NCBI RefSeq assembly: GCF_948472415.1
Contig: NZ_OX419519.1
Location: 3,472,001 to 3,536,000, forward strand
Origin: Kitasatospora fiedleri
GTDB taxonomy: Bacteria > Actinomycetota > Actinomycetes > Streptomycetales > Streptomycetaceae
Reading direction: 5' to 3'
DNA: 64,000 nucleotides
The notes below the pieces were generated by a model, which saw only the letters and a program-made list of their open reading frames with translations, had not been told where the DNA came from and made no database searches. Shown here piece by piece: positions 1 through 9,000 of the stretch (the first letter of the stretch is position 1; every line of letters begins with the position of its first letter). Made by a program: the position numbers and the translations under genes.

Positions 1-146
1 CGACAGTTCACTCGAACGAGTTATCGATTTTCTCTGGCGTGTTGACGCCCCGTCACGCCACCATGGAACCGCTCGGGCGGCCGTTCCAGCGGTCCCTGAG
101 TGACCGTCAGACGGTCGGCGCGTCGGCCCGCCCGTCAGCCCGCCCG

Positions 147-674
147 TCAGCCCGCCAGCCCGCGCCGGACTCGTTCGAACGACTCGTACGCGTCGGCGCC
201 GAACAGCACGAAGCGCACCTCGTCCAGGTCCGGGCCCTCCTCGGCCACGGCCGTCAGCGCGATCCGAGCGGCATCGTCCAGCGGCCAGCCGTAGATCCCG
301 GCCGAGACCGCCGGGAAGGCCACCGTCCGCGCCCCCAGCCCGACCGCGACCCGAAGGGACTCCCGATAGCACGAGGCCAGCAGCTCCGCGCGCTGCCGGT
401 AGTCCTCCGCCCGGTACACCGGGCCGACGGTGTGCACCACCCAGCGGGCCGGCAGCCGCCCCGCCGTGGTGGCCACGGCCTGACCGGTCGGCAGCCCCTT
501 GCCGTAGTGCGAGGCCCGCAGCTCGCGGCACTCGGCGAGGATCTCCGGCCCGCCCCGGCGGTGGATCGCCCCGTCCACCCCGCCGCCGCCCAGCAGCGAG
601 CTGTTGGCGGCGTTCACCACCACGTCCACCCGCTGTTCCGTGATGTCACCCTGCACCAGCGTGATCTGTGTCAC
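147..674 (-). CDS. Macro-domain ADP-ribose hydrolase/deacetylase (YmdB-like)
   Basis: Encodes 175 residues, the size of a stand-alone macro domain. The N-terminal ligand-loop signature NAANSSLLGGGGVDGAIHR (about residues 21-39) and the second glycine-rich loop around FPAVSAGIYGWP (about 118-129) are both present. Members of this family bind ADP-ribose and hydrolyse O-acetyl-ADP-ribose or mono-ADP-ribosyl groups in the cytoplasm. The start is GTG at 674, preceded by GGAGG with 9 nt spacing. The gene is divergent from the SpoIIE phosphatase gene and nothing else is coupled to it. The family call is secure; the physiological substrate is not evident from sequence. Confidence 0.93.
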   Translation of the reverse strand: MTQITLVQGDITEQRVDVVVNAANSSLLGGGGVDGAIHRRGGPEILAECRELRASHYGKGLPTGQAVATTAGRLPARWVVHTVGPVYRAEDYRQRAELLASCYRESLRVAVGLGARTVAFPAVSAGIYGWPLDDAARIALTAVAEEGPDLDEVRFVLFGADAYESFERVRRGLAG

Positions 675-901
675 CGCTGCTCACCTCCAGTCAGTTCCGG
701 TCCCGCCGTGGCGGAAAGCCACGAAAACCCTAGGCAAAGCCGCCACCACACGCGTGGCAATAACCACATCCGCGCCGCTCAGTCGAAGAAATCCTCGGAG
801 ATCACGTTATGGTCGCGGGAAGCCCCCCGATGCCCGGTGCCACCCGGGCACTGCGGACGGACACCAGCCGTTGGTCCGTAGGGGAAAGGAAGGACCGACC
901 G

Positions 902-2539
902 ATGCCCGCTACGGGAGACGGGCGGGCACCCGACGCGACCAGCAGCGCCGGAACCGCCGAACGCAGCCGCGGCCGCCGCGCCCACAGCGCGCAGCGCACC
1001 GGCCCGACCGGCCAGACCGCCGGCCAGACCGCCGGCCAGACCGCCGGTCAGCCCTCGGCCCGGAGCGCCGGCCCGGCGCCGATACCGCATCCGCGCAGCA
1101 CCCCGGGGGCCACCGAGCCGTCCCGGCCCGCCGCCGACTTCCGCGTCCTGGTGGTGGAGGCCGACGGGCCCGAGCACACCCTGTTCGACTCGCTGGCCGC
1201 CGAGCTGGGGCAGCACGCCGAACTGCACCGGGTGGACGGCATCCGGGAGGCCCTCGCCGCCCTGCCGCCGCTGCCCGGCAGCGGTCGCCGCGGGCCGCGC
1301 GGCACCGACTTCCAGTGCGTCCTGCTCGACCTCGGCGAGCCCGCCACCACCGGCACCGCCGCCGATCCCGCTTCCGGTTCCGGTCCCGGTGGCGCCCCGG
1401 CCCCCGGCGGCGGCTTCGCCGCGGACTTCGCCCCGCGATTCGCCGACGGCTTCTCCGCAAGCCTCCCCGACGGTCTCCCCGACGGGTTCGCCGAGGGCGT
1501 CGGCCCGGCGGCCGGTGCCGACGACCGGCTGGACGGGCTGCGGGAGTTGCTGCTGCGCGCCCCGCACACCGCCGTGGTGGTGCTCACCGACGCCGCCGGA
1601 GCCGAACTGGGCGCCGCCGCGGTCGCCGCGGGCGCCCAGGACTTCCTGCTCCGGCAGGACACCGGCGGCCCGCTGCTGGCCCGCGCGCTGCGCTACGCGG
1701 TGGAGCGCAAGCGCGCCGACGAGTCGCAGCGCCGCCTGGTCGAGGCCGAGATCCGCGGCCAGGAGAACGCCCGGCTCCAGCGCCACCTGCTGCCCACCCC
1801 GCTGCTGGACGGCGCGAACCTGTCCTTCACCCGCCGCTACCGCCCGGGCCGCCGCCGCGCCCTGCTCGGCGGCGACTTCTACGACGCCGTCCGCACCAAG
1901 GACGGCCGGGTGCACGTGGTGATCGGCGACGTCTGCGGCCACGGCCCCGACGAGGCCGCGCTCGGCGTCGCGCTGCGGATAGCGTGGCGGACGCTGGTGT
2001 TCGCCGGGCTGACCGGCCAGCCCCTGCTGACCACCCTCCAGCACGTGCTGGAGCACGAGCGCCGCAGCGACGAGATCTTCGCGACCCTCTGCATGGTCGT
2101 ACTGGACGCCCCCACGGCGGACGGCGGCCCCGAGGCCGCCGAGCTGTACCTGGCCGGGCACCCCGCGCCGCTGCTGCTCGGCCCCGACGGCCCGCCCGTC
2201 CTGCTCCCGCTCGACCAGGCCGGTCCGGCGCTGGGCCTGCTGCCCTGCGACGCGACGCACTCGGTCTGGCCCGCCCTCCAGGTCGAACTGCCGCCCGGCT
2301 GGCGGCTGCTGATGTACACCGACGGCCTGGTCGAGGGCAAGGTCGGGGCCGGTTCGCCGCGCCTGGGCCAGGAGGGCCTGATCGAGCTGATCGCCGACCA
2401 CCAGGCCGCCGGGCTGACGCGCGGCCGACTGGTCGACTCCGCGATCGCCGAGGTCGAGGAGCTGAACGGCGGGGCGCTCACCGACGACGTCGCGGTGCTG
2501 CTGCTGGAGCGCAACCCGACGCCGGTGATCATGGGCTGA
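902..2539 (+). CDS. SpoIIE-type PP2C phosphatase with N-terminal receiver-like domain
   Basis: 545 residues from the ATG at 902, chosen over an in-frame GTG at 809 because GGGGAAAGGAAGG lies just upstream. Order: a disordered N-terminus with a TGQTAGQTAGQ repeat, a response-regulator-like fold (FRVLVVEADG near residue 80, CVLLDLGEP near 140, TAVVVLTDAAG near 225), a short helical linker (ARLQRHLLPTPLL), then the PP2C/SpoIIE domain with LGGDFYD and IGDVCGHGPDEA metal-binding motifs and a C-terminal DDVAVLLL. It should dephosphorylate Ser/Thr proteins, probably anti-anti-sigma factors. About 60 residues of Gly/Ala/Asp-Gly repeats interrupt the receiver domain, so its phosphoacceptor function is doubtful. 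Confidence 0.9.
   Translation: MPATGDGRAPDATSSAGTAERSRGRRAHSAQRTGPTGQTAGQTAGQTAGQPSARSAGPAPIPHPRSTPGATEPSRPAADFRVLVVEADGPEHTLFDSLAAELGQHAELHRVDGIREALAALPPLPGSGRRGPRGTDFQCVLLDLGEPATTGTAADPASGSGPGGAPAPGGGFAADFAPRFADGFSASLPDGLPDGFAEGVGPAAGADDRLDGLRELLLRAPHTAVVVLTDAAGAELGAAAVAAGAQDFLLRQDTGGPLLARALRYAVERKRADESQRRLVEAEIRGQENARLQRHLLPTPLLDGANLSFTRRYRPGRRRALLGGDFYDAVRTKDGRVHVVIGDVCGHGPDEAALGVALRIAWRTLVFAGLTGQPLLTTLQHVLEHERRSDEIFATLCMVVLDAPTADGGPEAAELYLAGHPAPLLLGPDGPPVLLPLDQAGPALGLLPCDATHSVWPALQVELPPGWRLLMYTDGLVEGKVGAGSPRLGQEGLIELIADHQAAGLTRGRLVDSAIAEVEELNGGALTDDVAVLLLERNPTPVIMG
1010..1051 (+). repeat. 12-bp tandem repeat in the phosphatase gene
   Basis: Three full copies and a half copy of GGCCAGACCGCC encode (T)AGQ repeats in the unstructured N-terminus of the SpoIIE phosphatase. 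Being a multiple of three, copy-number change would not shift the frame. Confidence 0.8.
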
Positions 2540-2607
2540 GCGCGGCCCGCCCGCGCCCGTCCGTCCAGCGGCGAAGCCGAACGGCCCGCCCGCGCCCGGA
2601 GACGCCG

Positions 2608-2635
2608 GAGGGCGGCCCCACCCGGGGCCGCCCTC
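2608..2635 (+). terminator. Hairpin terminator after the phosphatase gene
   Basis: Perfect 12-bp stem (GAGGGCGGCCCC / GGGGCCGCCCTC) with an ACCC loop, followed by a short pyrimidine tail TTCTCC. It lies between convergent genes, about 70 nt after the phosphatase stop codon, and could serve both directions. Confidence 0.75.
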
Positions 2636-2693
2636 TTCTCCGCCGTGCTCCGCGCGCCCGCGCCTTCGTCCTCGTCCGGGCGCCGGCGCCGCG

Positions 2694-3029
2694 TCACCAG
2701 GGGCCGTACGGGCCCTGGTTGCCGCGACCGCCGCCGCGGCCGTCGGTGATCAGCTTGATCGCGGGGCGGACGTCCACCACGTAGACGATCGCGGCGACCA
2801 GGCCGGCCAGCGTCAGCAGGCCGGTGATCGGGTTGGCGCCGAACAGCAGGTCCCAGAGCAGGACGACGCTCAGCAGGACCACCCAGAAGCCCTTGGTCTT
2901 CTTGTCGGCCGCCCGGTACGCGTCCTCCCGGCGGAACACCGCGTCGCCGAGCGCGAACACCTTGAAACAGATGATCGCCGTGGCGACCCACCACAACGGG
3001 TTCAGGAGGTTGACGTACAGGATCTGCAC
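2694..3029 (-). CDS. DUF2516-family small membrane protein
   Basis: 111 residues from a GTG at 3029, which has GAGGAG at 7-nt spacing; an in-frame ATG at 3056 lacks this. The first segment LNPLWWVATAIICFKVFALGDAVF is hydrophobic, then a charged stretch with REDAYRAADKKTKGFW, then two hydrophobic segments (VVLLSVVLLWDLLF and LLTLAGLVAAIVYVVDV) and a short Gly/Arg-rich tail. This matches the actinobacterial DUF2516 family of three-segment membrane proteins, function unknown. It is followed on the same strand, in reverse genome order, by nothing coupled; the HBHA-like gene lies upstream. Confidence 0.85.
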   Translation of the reverse strand: MQILYVNLLNPLWWVATAIICFKVFALGDAVFRREDAYRAADKKTKGFWVVLLSVVLLWDLLFGANPITGLLTLAGLVAAIVYVVDVRPAIKLITDGRGGGRGNQGPYGPW

Positions 3030-3119
3030 CGAGGGGCTCCTCACTCTTTCTTCCATCCTGGCACGGCCACCGGCCGAGTCAACGGCCCCCGACGGCGCGG
3101 CGTTGCCGCCGCGCGCCGG

Positions 3120-3671
3120 TCACTCCTGGTCGGCGGCGGCGCCCTTGCGGGCCCGGGGGGCCTTCTTGGCGGCGGGCTTCGGCGCGGCGGGCTCCTCGTC
3201 CACCACGACCTCGGCGATCACGACCTCCTCGACCACGACCTCCTCGACCGGCGCGTCCGCCTCGGCCGACGCCTGCGGCTCGCCGTCCTTCGGGGCGTTG
3301 GCGGTGTCCACCACGGTGCGGCCGCGGACGGCCAGCTCGTCGTAGACCTCCTTGGCCTTCACCGCGAACTCCAGCGCCCGGCCGACCTGCTGCATCGCGA
3401 ACTCCTGCGCCTTGGCCTGGAGTTCCTTCACGTCGGTGGGCAGCGCGTTGACCGCCTCGGTGACCTTCGCCTGGGCACCGGCCAGCGCGGCACCCGCGTC
3501 CTGGAAGGCGGCGGCGGCCCGCTCCTGGGTGCCCTTGCGGTCGGCGGCGAGCGCCTCCAGCTGGGCGGGCACCTCGCGGAGCTTCTCGTACGCGAGGTCG
3601 CCGGCGCCGGCCAGCGCGTACAGCGGGGTCGGGTCGGTGAGGGTCTTCTTGAACTCGTCGCTGATCGGCAT
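3120..3671 (-). CDS. HBHA-like helical protein
   Basis: 183 residues from the ATG at 3671, which has GGGAGGAACCGAC before it. Residues about 1-120 are a continuous amphipathic helix-rich region (GAGDLAYEKLREVPAQLEAL onward), then an acidic VVVEEVVIAEVVVDEE segment, and a Lys/Ala/Pro-rich tail AAPKPAAKKAPRARKG. This architecture resembles mycobacterial heparin-binding haemagglutinin and the streptomycete proteins named after it. Role in streptomycetes is not established; surface or nucleoid association are both possible with the basic tail. The XRE regulator gene lies directly upstream on the same strand, 86 bp away. Confidence 0.8.
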   Translation of the reverse strand: MPISDEFKKTLTDPTPLYALAGAGDLAYEKLREVPAQLEALAADRKGTQERAAAAFQDAGAALAGAQAKVTEAVNALPTDVKELQAKAQEFAMQQVGRALEFAVKAKEVYDELAVRGRTVVDTANAPKDGEPQASAEADAPVEEVVVEEVVIAEVVVDEEPAAPKPAAKKAPRARKGAAADQE

Positions 3672-3757
3672 GTCGGTTCCTCCCGGTCGGGGTGCCGCCG
3701 CGCGGTCGGGTCGCGCGGGGCGTCGGTCACGCAGGTCTGGTCGTTGGTCGGCTCTGG

Positions 3758-4138
3758 TCACGCGGGGGTGGGGGCGGGGTCCGACGGACGGGCGGCCTGG
3801 TTCTCCTTCAGGAACGCCTCGTACACCGACAGCAGGGCCTGCTTCTGCCGCTCGTTGATCAGCGGATCGTCCAGGATCGCGGCCCGCAGCCCCGGCCCCG
3901 CCCCGTCCCGCTCCTCCAGGATTCCGGCCTGCACGTACAGCGTCTCCGCCGAGATCCGCAACGCCTTGGCGATCTGCTGGAGGATCTCCGCGCTGGGCTT
4001 GCGCAGCCCGCGCTCGATCTGGCTCAGGTACGGGTTGGACACCCCGGCCACCTCGGCCAGCTGCCGCAACGAGTACTGCGCGCTCCGCCGCTGCTCCCGG
4101 ATGTACTCGCCCAGCGAGCCCACGTTCAGTGACGCCAT
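3758..4138 (-). CDS. XRE-family helix-turn-helix regulator
   Basis: 126 residues from the ATG at 4138. Residues about 5-62 are a Cro/CI-type HTH (LGEYIREQRRSAQYSLRQLA, GVSNPYLSQIERGLRKPSAE, QQIAKALRIS). The C-terminal half is helical (LINERQKQALLSVYEAFLKE) and ends in a proline-rich tail. A 16-bp perfect palindrome lies 21 nt upstream of the start, so autoregulation is likely. The gene sits upstream of the HBHA-like gene on the same strand and may control it. The HTH assignment is firm; the target set is inferred. Confidence 0.9.
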   Translation of the reverse strand: MASLNVGSLGEYIREQRRSAQYSLRQLAEVAGVSNPYLSQIERGLRKPSAEILQQIAKALRISAETLYVQAGILEERDGAGPGLRAAILDDPLINERQKQALLSVYEAFLKENQAARPSDPAPTPA

Positions 4139-4159
4139 ACGGGCAGTGTGCACCGCTCC

Positions 4160-4175
4160 GCTTGCAATTGCAAGC
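4160..4175. promoter_or_regulatory. Perfect palindrome, probable XRE operator
   Basis: GCTTGCAATTGCAAGC is a perfect 16-bp palindrome, AT-rich at its centre, placed 22-37 bp upstream of the XRE regulator start codon in the gap to the divergent HAD gene. Symmetry and position fit an autoregulatory operator. No binding evidence. Confidence 0.6.
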
Positions 4176-4321
4176 AGGCTGCTAGCGCCAGCGAGCGCGC
4201 CGCCCGGCGCGGGGCGAGGGCGGCGTGCGCGCGCGCCGGGCACATAGGGTCGCGGGAGGGATTTTCACCGGTGGTCCCGGCTGGGACGGTCGCACCGGGT
4301 GCGGACGGAGGGGTTGAGCAG

Positions 4322-4939
4322 ATGGCGGCGGAGCGGCAGGTCGGTGCGGTGCTGTGTGATCTGGACGGGGTGCTGCGGATCTGGGCGGACCTGGCGGACG
4401 TCGACCGGGCGCACGGGTTCGCACCCGGGACGGTCGCCGGGGCGGCGTTCCGGGCGGAGCGGCTGCTGCCCGCCGTGACCGGGCGGGTGAGCGACGGGCG
4501 GTGGCGGGCCGGGGTGGCCGAGGACCTGGCGGCGGTGTGCGGGTCGGCGGAGCGGGCACGGGCGGCGGTCGAGGACTGGGGACGGCAGGCGTTCCGGGTG
4601 GACGCGGAGGTGCTGGCCCTGCTCGCGGAGGTCCGCCGGGGCGTGCCGGTGGTGCTGGTCTCCAACGGCACCGACCGGCTGGAGGATGACCTCGCCGCGC
4701 TCGGCCTGGACGCGGCCGTCGACGCGGTGGTCAACTCCGCCCGGGTCGGTGCGGCCAAGCCCGATCCGCGGATCTACCTGGCCGCCGCCGGACGGGCCGG
4801 CGTCCCGCCGCAGCGCTGCCTGTTCGTCGACGACACCGCCGGCCACCTCGCCGCCGCCCGCGACCTCGGCATGCACGTCCACCACCACCGCGGCGCGGAC
4901 GGCCTGCGCGCGGCGTTCGACGGCCACGGCCTGCGCTGA
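4322..4939 (+). CDS. HAD-superfamily hydrolase (subfamily IA)
   Basis: 205 residues from the ATG at 4322, with GGAGGGG at 8-nt spacing. HAD motif I is CDLDGVL with nucleophile Asp13 and acid/base Asp15; motif II is LVSNGT; the motif III lysine is in AAKPDPRIY; motif IV is LFVDDTAGHL. A helical cap of about 65 residues follows motif I. The set is complete, so it should be an active phosphatase or dehalogenase-like hydrolase on a small cytosolic substrate that cannot be named from sequence. A TAGGGT hexamer at 4245-4250 may be the -10 of its promoter. Confidence 0.88.
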   Translation: MAAERQVGAVLCDLDGVLRIWADLADVDRAHGFAPGTVAGAAFRAERLLPAVTGRVSDGRWRAGVAEDLAAVCGSAERARAAVEDWGRQAFRVDAEVLALLAEVRRGVPVVLVSNGTDRLEDDLAALGLDAAVDAVVNSARVGAAKPDPRIYLAAAGRAGVPPQRCLFVDDTAGHLAAARDLGMHVHHHRGADGLRAAFDGHGLR

Positions 4940-4994
4940 CCGCCCTGTGGAACCGCCTGCCGCGTCCGGGCGGGGCGTGCCACCATCCGGGGTC

Positions 4995-5825
4995 ATGACG
5001 ATCTTCCACGGGTACGACGGGACCGCCCTCCACTACGAGCGGTTCGGCGACGGTGCGCCGCTGGTGGCGATCCCCGGCGGCCCCGGCATGGACTCCCGCT
5101 ACCTCGGCACCCTCGGCGGGCTGGACGCCCACCGGGGGCTGGTCCGGCTCGACCCCCGGGGCTGCGGCCGGTCGGCGGCGCCCGCCGACCGGGCGAGCTG
5201 CGCATTCGGCGCCCAGGCCGCGGACGTGGAGGCCCTCCGGGAGCACCTCGGGGCGGAGCGGATCGACCTGCTCGGGCACTCGGCGGGCGCGCTCACCGCG
5301 CAGCGCTACGCCGCCGAATTCCCGCACCGCGTAAGGTCGTTGGTACTGGTCACCCCGGTCGGCCGGGCGGCCCGGGAGCCGGACCGGGCGGAACTCGCCG
5401 CCATCCGGGCCGCGCGCTCGGCGGAGCCCTGGTACCCGGACGCGGCCGAGGCGGACGCCCTGCTGGCCGGCGGGGCGGGCGACCCGGCGGAGCTGGTCCG
5501 GCGGATCACGCCGTTCTTCTGGGGCAGGTGGGACGGGACGGCCCGCGACGCGGCGTTCGACCCGGAGCCGGTGCCGGCCGCGCCCTGGATGCGGGACGCG
5601 TTCTACGCGGGCTCGGACCGGGCCGGGGGCCGGCCGGTGTCGGCGCCGGTCCTGGTGGTCGCCGGTGCCCGGGACGGGATGATCGGCACCGCCCCGGCGA
5701 GGCTGGCCGCCGCCCTCCACCCCGGCGCCCGCCTCGCCGTCCTCCCCGAGGTCGGCCACCGGCCCTGGGTGGAGGCACCGGGCGAATTCACCGCGCTGGT
5801 AGGGGAGTTCCTCGACCGGCCGTGA
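4995..5825 (+). CDS. Alpha/beta-hydrolase, proline-iminopeptidase-like
   Basis: 276 residues. The oxyanion-hole region IPGGPGMDS resembles the HGGPG of proline iminopeptidases, followed by RLDPRGCGRS, the nucleophile elbow GHSAGA, the acidic residue in VAGARDGMIG and the histidine in VGHRPW. The triad is therefore complete. The protein is slightly shorter than typical iminopeptidases (about 300-430). It follows the HAD gene by 55 bp on the same strand and might be co-transcribed. Peptidase, esterase or lactonase activity cannot be separated by eye. Confidence 0.85.
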   Translation: MTIFHGYDGTALHYERFGDGAPLVAIPGGPGMDSRYLGTLGGLDAHRGLVRLDPRGCGRSAAPADRASCAFGAQAADVEALREHLGAERIDLLGHSAGALTAQRYAAEFPHRVRSLVLVTPVGRAAREPDRAELAAIRAARSAEPWYPDAAEADALLAGGAGDPAELVRRITPFFWGRWDGTARDAAFDPEPVPAAPWMRDAFYAGSDRAGGRPVSAPVLVVAGARDGMIGTAPARLAAALHPGARLAVLPEVGHRPWVEAPGEFTALVGEFLDRP

Positions 5826-5849
5826 AGGCGCGGCAGCGCGGAGCGGCCC

Positions 5850-6023
5850 TCATCCGGTCAGCCGCCGGTAGAGCGGGGCGAGGAGCGCCGCCAGGTCGGG
5901 GTCGAGGTCGGCGAGGTCGGTGAGGGCGGTGAGGGCGGGGTCGGGCGGGGCGGGGGGCGGGTCGTGGAGGGTGAAGTCGCCGTGCCAGAAGGTGTCGAGG
6001 CACTGGTCGAGCGGGAGGTCCAT
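5850..6023 (-). CDS. Small protein coupled to the helicase; possible remnant of a SWIM-protein C-terminus
   Basis: 57 residues starting at an ATG 5 nt after the helicase stop codon, so translation is probably coupled. The sequence begins MDLPLDQCLDTFW, is proline-rich in the middle, and ends LAALLAPLYRRLTG. SNF2 helicases of this type are usually next to a SWIM zinc-finger gene, and the FW-(Pro-rich)-Leu-rich-P-Y pattern resembles the C-terminal tails of those proteins as I remember them. No Cys/His zinc motif remains, so this could be a remnant or an independent small partner. The homology is a guess. Confidence 0.45.
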   Translation of the reverse strand: MDLPLDQCLDTFWHGDFTLHDPPPAPPDPALTALTDLADLDPDLAALLAPLYRRLTG

Positions 6024-6028
6024 GGCGG

Positions 6029-9000
6029 TCAGTCCCCGGTGGCGTCGGCGGAGAGGGTGAGCAGTTCGCGGAGCCGGTCGGTGGGGAGCTCGGTCAGCCA
6101 GCTCTCCCCGGCGCCGACCACCGCATCGGCCAACTCCCTTTTGCTGTGGATGAGTTCGGCGATGCGCTCCTCGATGGTGCCGGTGCACACCAGCGTGCGG
6201 ACCTGGACGTCGCGGCGCTGCCCGATCCGGTGGGCGCGGTCGGTGGCCTGGTCCTCGGTGGCCGGGTTCCACCAGCGGTCGAGGTGGACGACCTGGTTCG
6301 CGGCGGTGAGGTTGAGCCCGGTGCCGCCGGCCTTCAGCGAGAGCAGGAACACCCCCGGCCCGTCCGGGTCCTGGAAGCGGTCGACGAGTTCCTGGCGGCG
6401 CGGCGCGGTGAGCCCGCCGTGCAGGTAGGGGACGGGAGTGCCGAGGCGGCGGCGCAGGTGGGGCTGGAGCAGCGCGCCGAACTCGGCGTACTGGGTGAAG
6501 ACCAGCGCCCGGTCGCCCGCCGCCAGGGCCTCCCGGAGCAGCTCGACCAGCCGCTCGACCTTGCCGGAGCGGCCGCCCAACGGCGACTTGTCGCGCAGGA
6601 GTTGGGCGGGGTGGTTGCAGACCTGCTTGAGCCGGCCGAGGGCGGCCAGCACCGCGCCCTTGCGTTCGACGCCGCGGATGCCGCCGAGGCGGTCGAGCAG
6701 GTCGGCGACGACGGCCTGGTAGAGGCCGGCCTGCTCGGGGGTGAGGGTGCAGCGGACGGTGAACTCCTGCTTGGCGGGGAGCTGGCCGCCGATCTCGGGG
6801 TCGCTCTTGAGGCGGCGCAGCAGGAACGGCGCGGTGAGCCGCTGGAGCCGGGCCGCGGCGTCCCGGTTGCCGGACTGCTCGATGGGGACGGCGTAGTGCT
6901 CGCGGAAGGCTTCGGGGGTGCCGAACAGGCCGGGGTTGGCGAAGTCGAGGACGGTGTGCAGCTCGGCGAGGCGGTTCTCGACCGGGGTGCCGGTGAGCGC
7001 GATCCGGGGGCCGGAGCGCAGCGCGCGCAGCGCGCGGGACTGCCGGGCGGCCCGGTTCTTGACGTGCTGGGCCTCGTCGGCGACGACCCGGCGCCAGTGC
7101 ACGGCGCGCAGCGCGGCGGCGTCGCGCTGGAGGACGCCGTAGCTGGTGACCACCAGGTCGGCGGCGGGGTCGGGCCGGGTCCGGTCGGGGCCGTGGTGGA
7201 GCTGGACCCGCAGCCGGGGGGCGAACCGGGCGGCCTCGCGCCGCCAGTTGCCGACCAGCGAGGTGGGGCAGACCAGCAGGACGGGGCCGCGGGCGCCGCG
7301 GGCGTGTTCGAGGGCGAGCAGGGCGAGGGTCTGGACGGTCTTGCCGAGGCCCATGTCGTCGGCGAGCACGGCGCCGAGGCCGAGCCGCCCGAGGGCGTCC
7401 AGCCAGGCCAACCCGCGTTCCTGGTACGGGCGGAGGGTGCCGGTGAAGCCGGGCGGGGCCGGGGTGCGGTGCGCGCCGGGGAGGCGGCCGAGGCGGCCGG
7501 CCAGCAGGTCGCCGAGCGGGCCCTCGGCGTGCACGGCGGTGACCGGGAGGCCGTCGACCACGGCGCCGTCCTCGTGGGCGAGGCGGAGCAGGGCGGCGGC
7601 GTCGAGCCGGGGGTCGTCGCGGCGGGCGGCGAGGAAGCGCAGGGCGGCGGCGAGCTGGGCGGCGTCCACCTCGATCCACCGGCCGCGGAACCGGACCAGG
7701 CCCGCCTGGGCGGCCGCGATCTCGTCCAACTCCTGCTGGCTGAGCGGCTGTTGTCCGACGGCGAGCTGCCAGCGGAAGTCCAGTACGGCGTCCCGGTCGG
7801 CCTGGGCGGCGCGCCGGACGGAGCCGGGGACGGGGGCGGCCTGCGCGGTGGCGGCCAGGCCGAGGCGGGGGCGGCGGTGCCACCAGGCGGGCAGCAGCAC
7901 GCCGTGCCCGGCGGCGGCGAGCGCGGGGGCGGTGTCGCGCAGGAAGGCCAGCGCCCCGGCCCGGTCGAGGTCGAGGCCGGTGGGGCGGGTGCGGTGCAGG
8001 GCGGCCCGCAGGGCGGGGAACGCCCGTGCGGCGCGGTCGAGTTCGGCGCGGTACGCCTCGACCGGGTCGTCCACCGCCCGGGCCAGCGCCGCCGCGCCCG
8101 GCCCGTCGGACCAGAGTTCGGCGGCGGGCAGCAGCAGCGAGGGCCGGTCGACCGGGCCGAGCAGCACGTCCAGCCGCCAGGTCTCGTCCACCACGGTGGC
8201 GTCCGGGTCGTCGGCGGCGGTGCCGAGCGGTTCGGTGAGCCGGAAGGCCAGCCGGAGGCGGCCTTCCGGCCCGGTGCCGGCCGCGGCGGCGGCGAGGCGG
8301 GCGACCTGCGCCGGGTCGGGCGGGGCGGGCAGCCGGGCGTCCGGGCCGCGCAGGGCGGCGACCCAGGCGGGCGAGCCGGGGGGCGCCGGTGCGTCGGGCC
8401 CGAGCGCGACCCGGGTCTCGTGGTCGGTGAGCGCGTCCAGCACGGTGTCGAACAGGGCGCCGCCGGTGGGCTCGTGGCCGTCCTCGGCGCGGGCGACCGG
8501 CGGGCACCCGGCCGCCAGCGCGCGGGCCTCCCGGCGGGCCGCCGGGTCGAACGCGGGCCGCCAGCGGGCCGCCCACCCGCCGGGCTCCGCCACCAGCGCG
8601 GGCAGCACCCGCCCCCGCCCGGCCAGCCGCCAGGCCAGGTCGTGCACGCCCGTCAGCCAGCGCAGCGACGCCCCGTACGCGAGCTCCGCCGCCCGGCCGT
8701 CGGGCAGCTCGACGGTGCTGCCGGGCCAGTACGGGTCGAACAGCTCGCCGAGCAGCTGCGCCGCCTCCGGCCGGTCGAACAGCAGCGCCGGGACCCGCCA
8801 CGGCCGCAGCTCCAGGCCCCTGGCGGTGGAACCCACCGGGAGGTCGGGCGAGGGCGTCGGCCGCGAGCCGAGCGTCGGCAGCCGCAGGGTCAGCCAGCGC
8901 TCGTCCCCGCGCTCCGCCAGCCAGGCCGGACCGGGCCCGACCGCCGCGAGCAGCTCCGCGACCTCCCCCGCCGCGCACGCGAACGGGTGCCGCGCCCCCT

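Noticed and set aside
1..146. Gene or promoter at the left edge
   Set aside because: Only short CCCGTCAGCC direct repeats (about 131-160) are seen; nothing can be supported.
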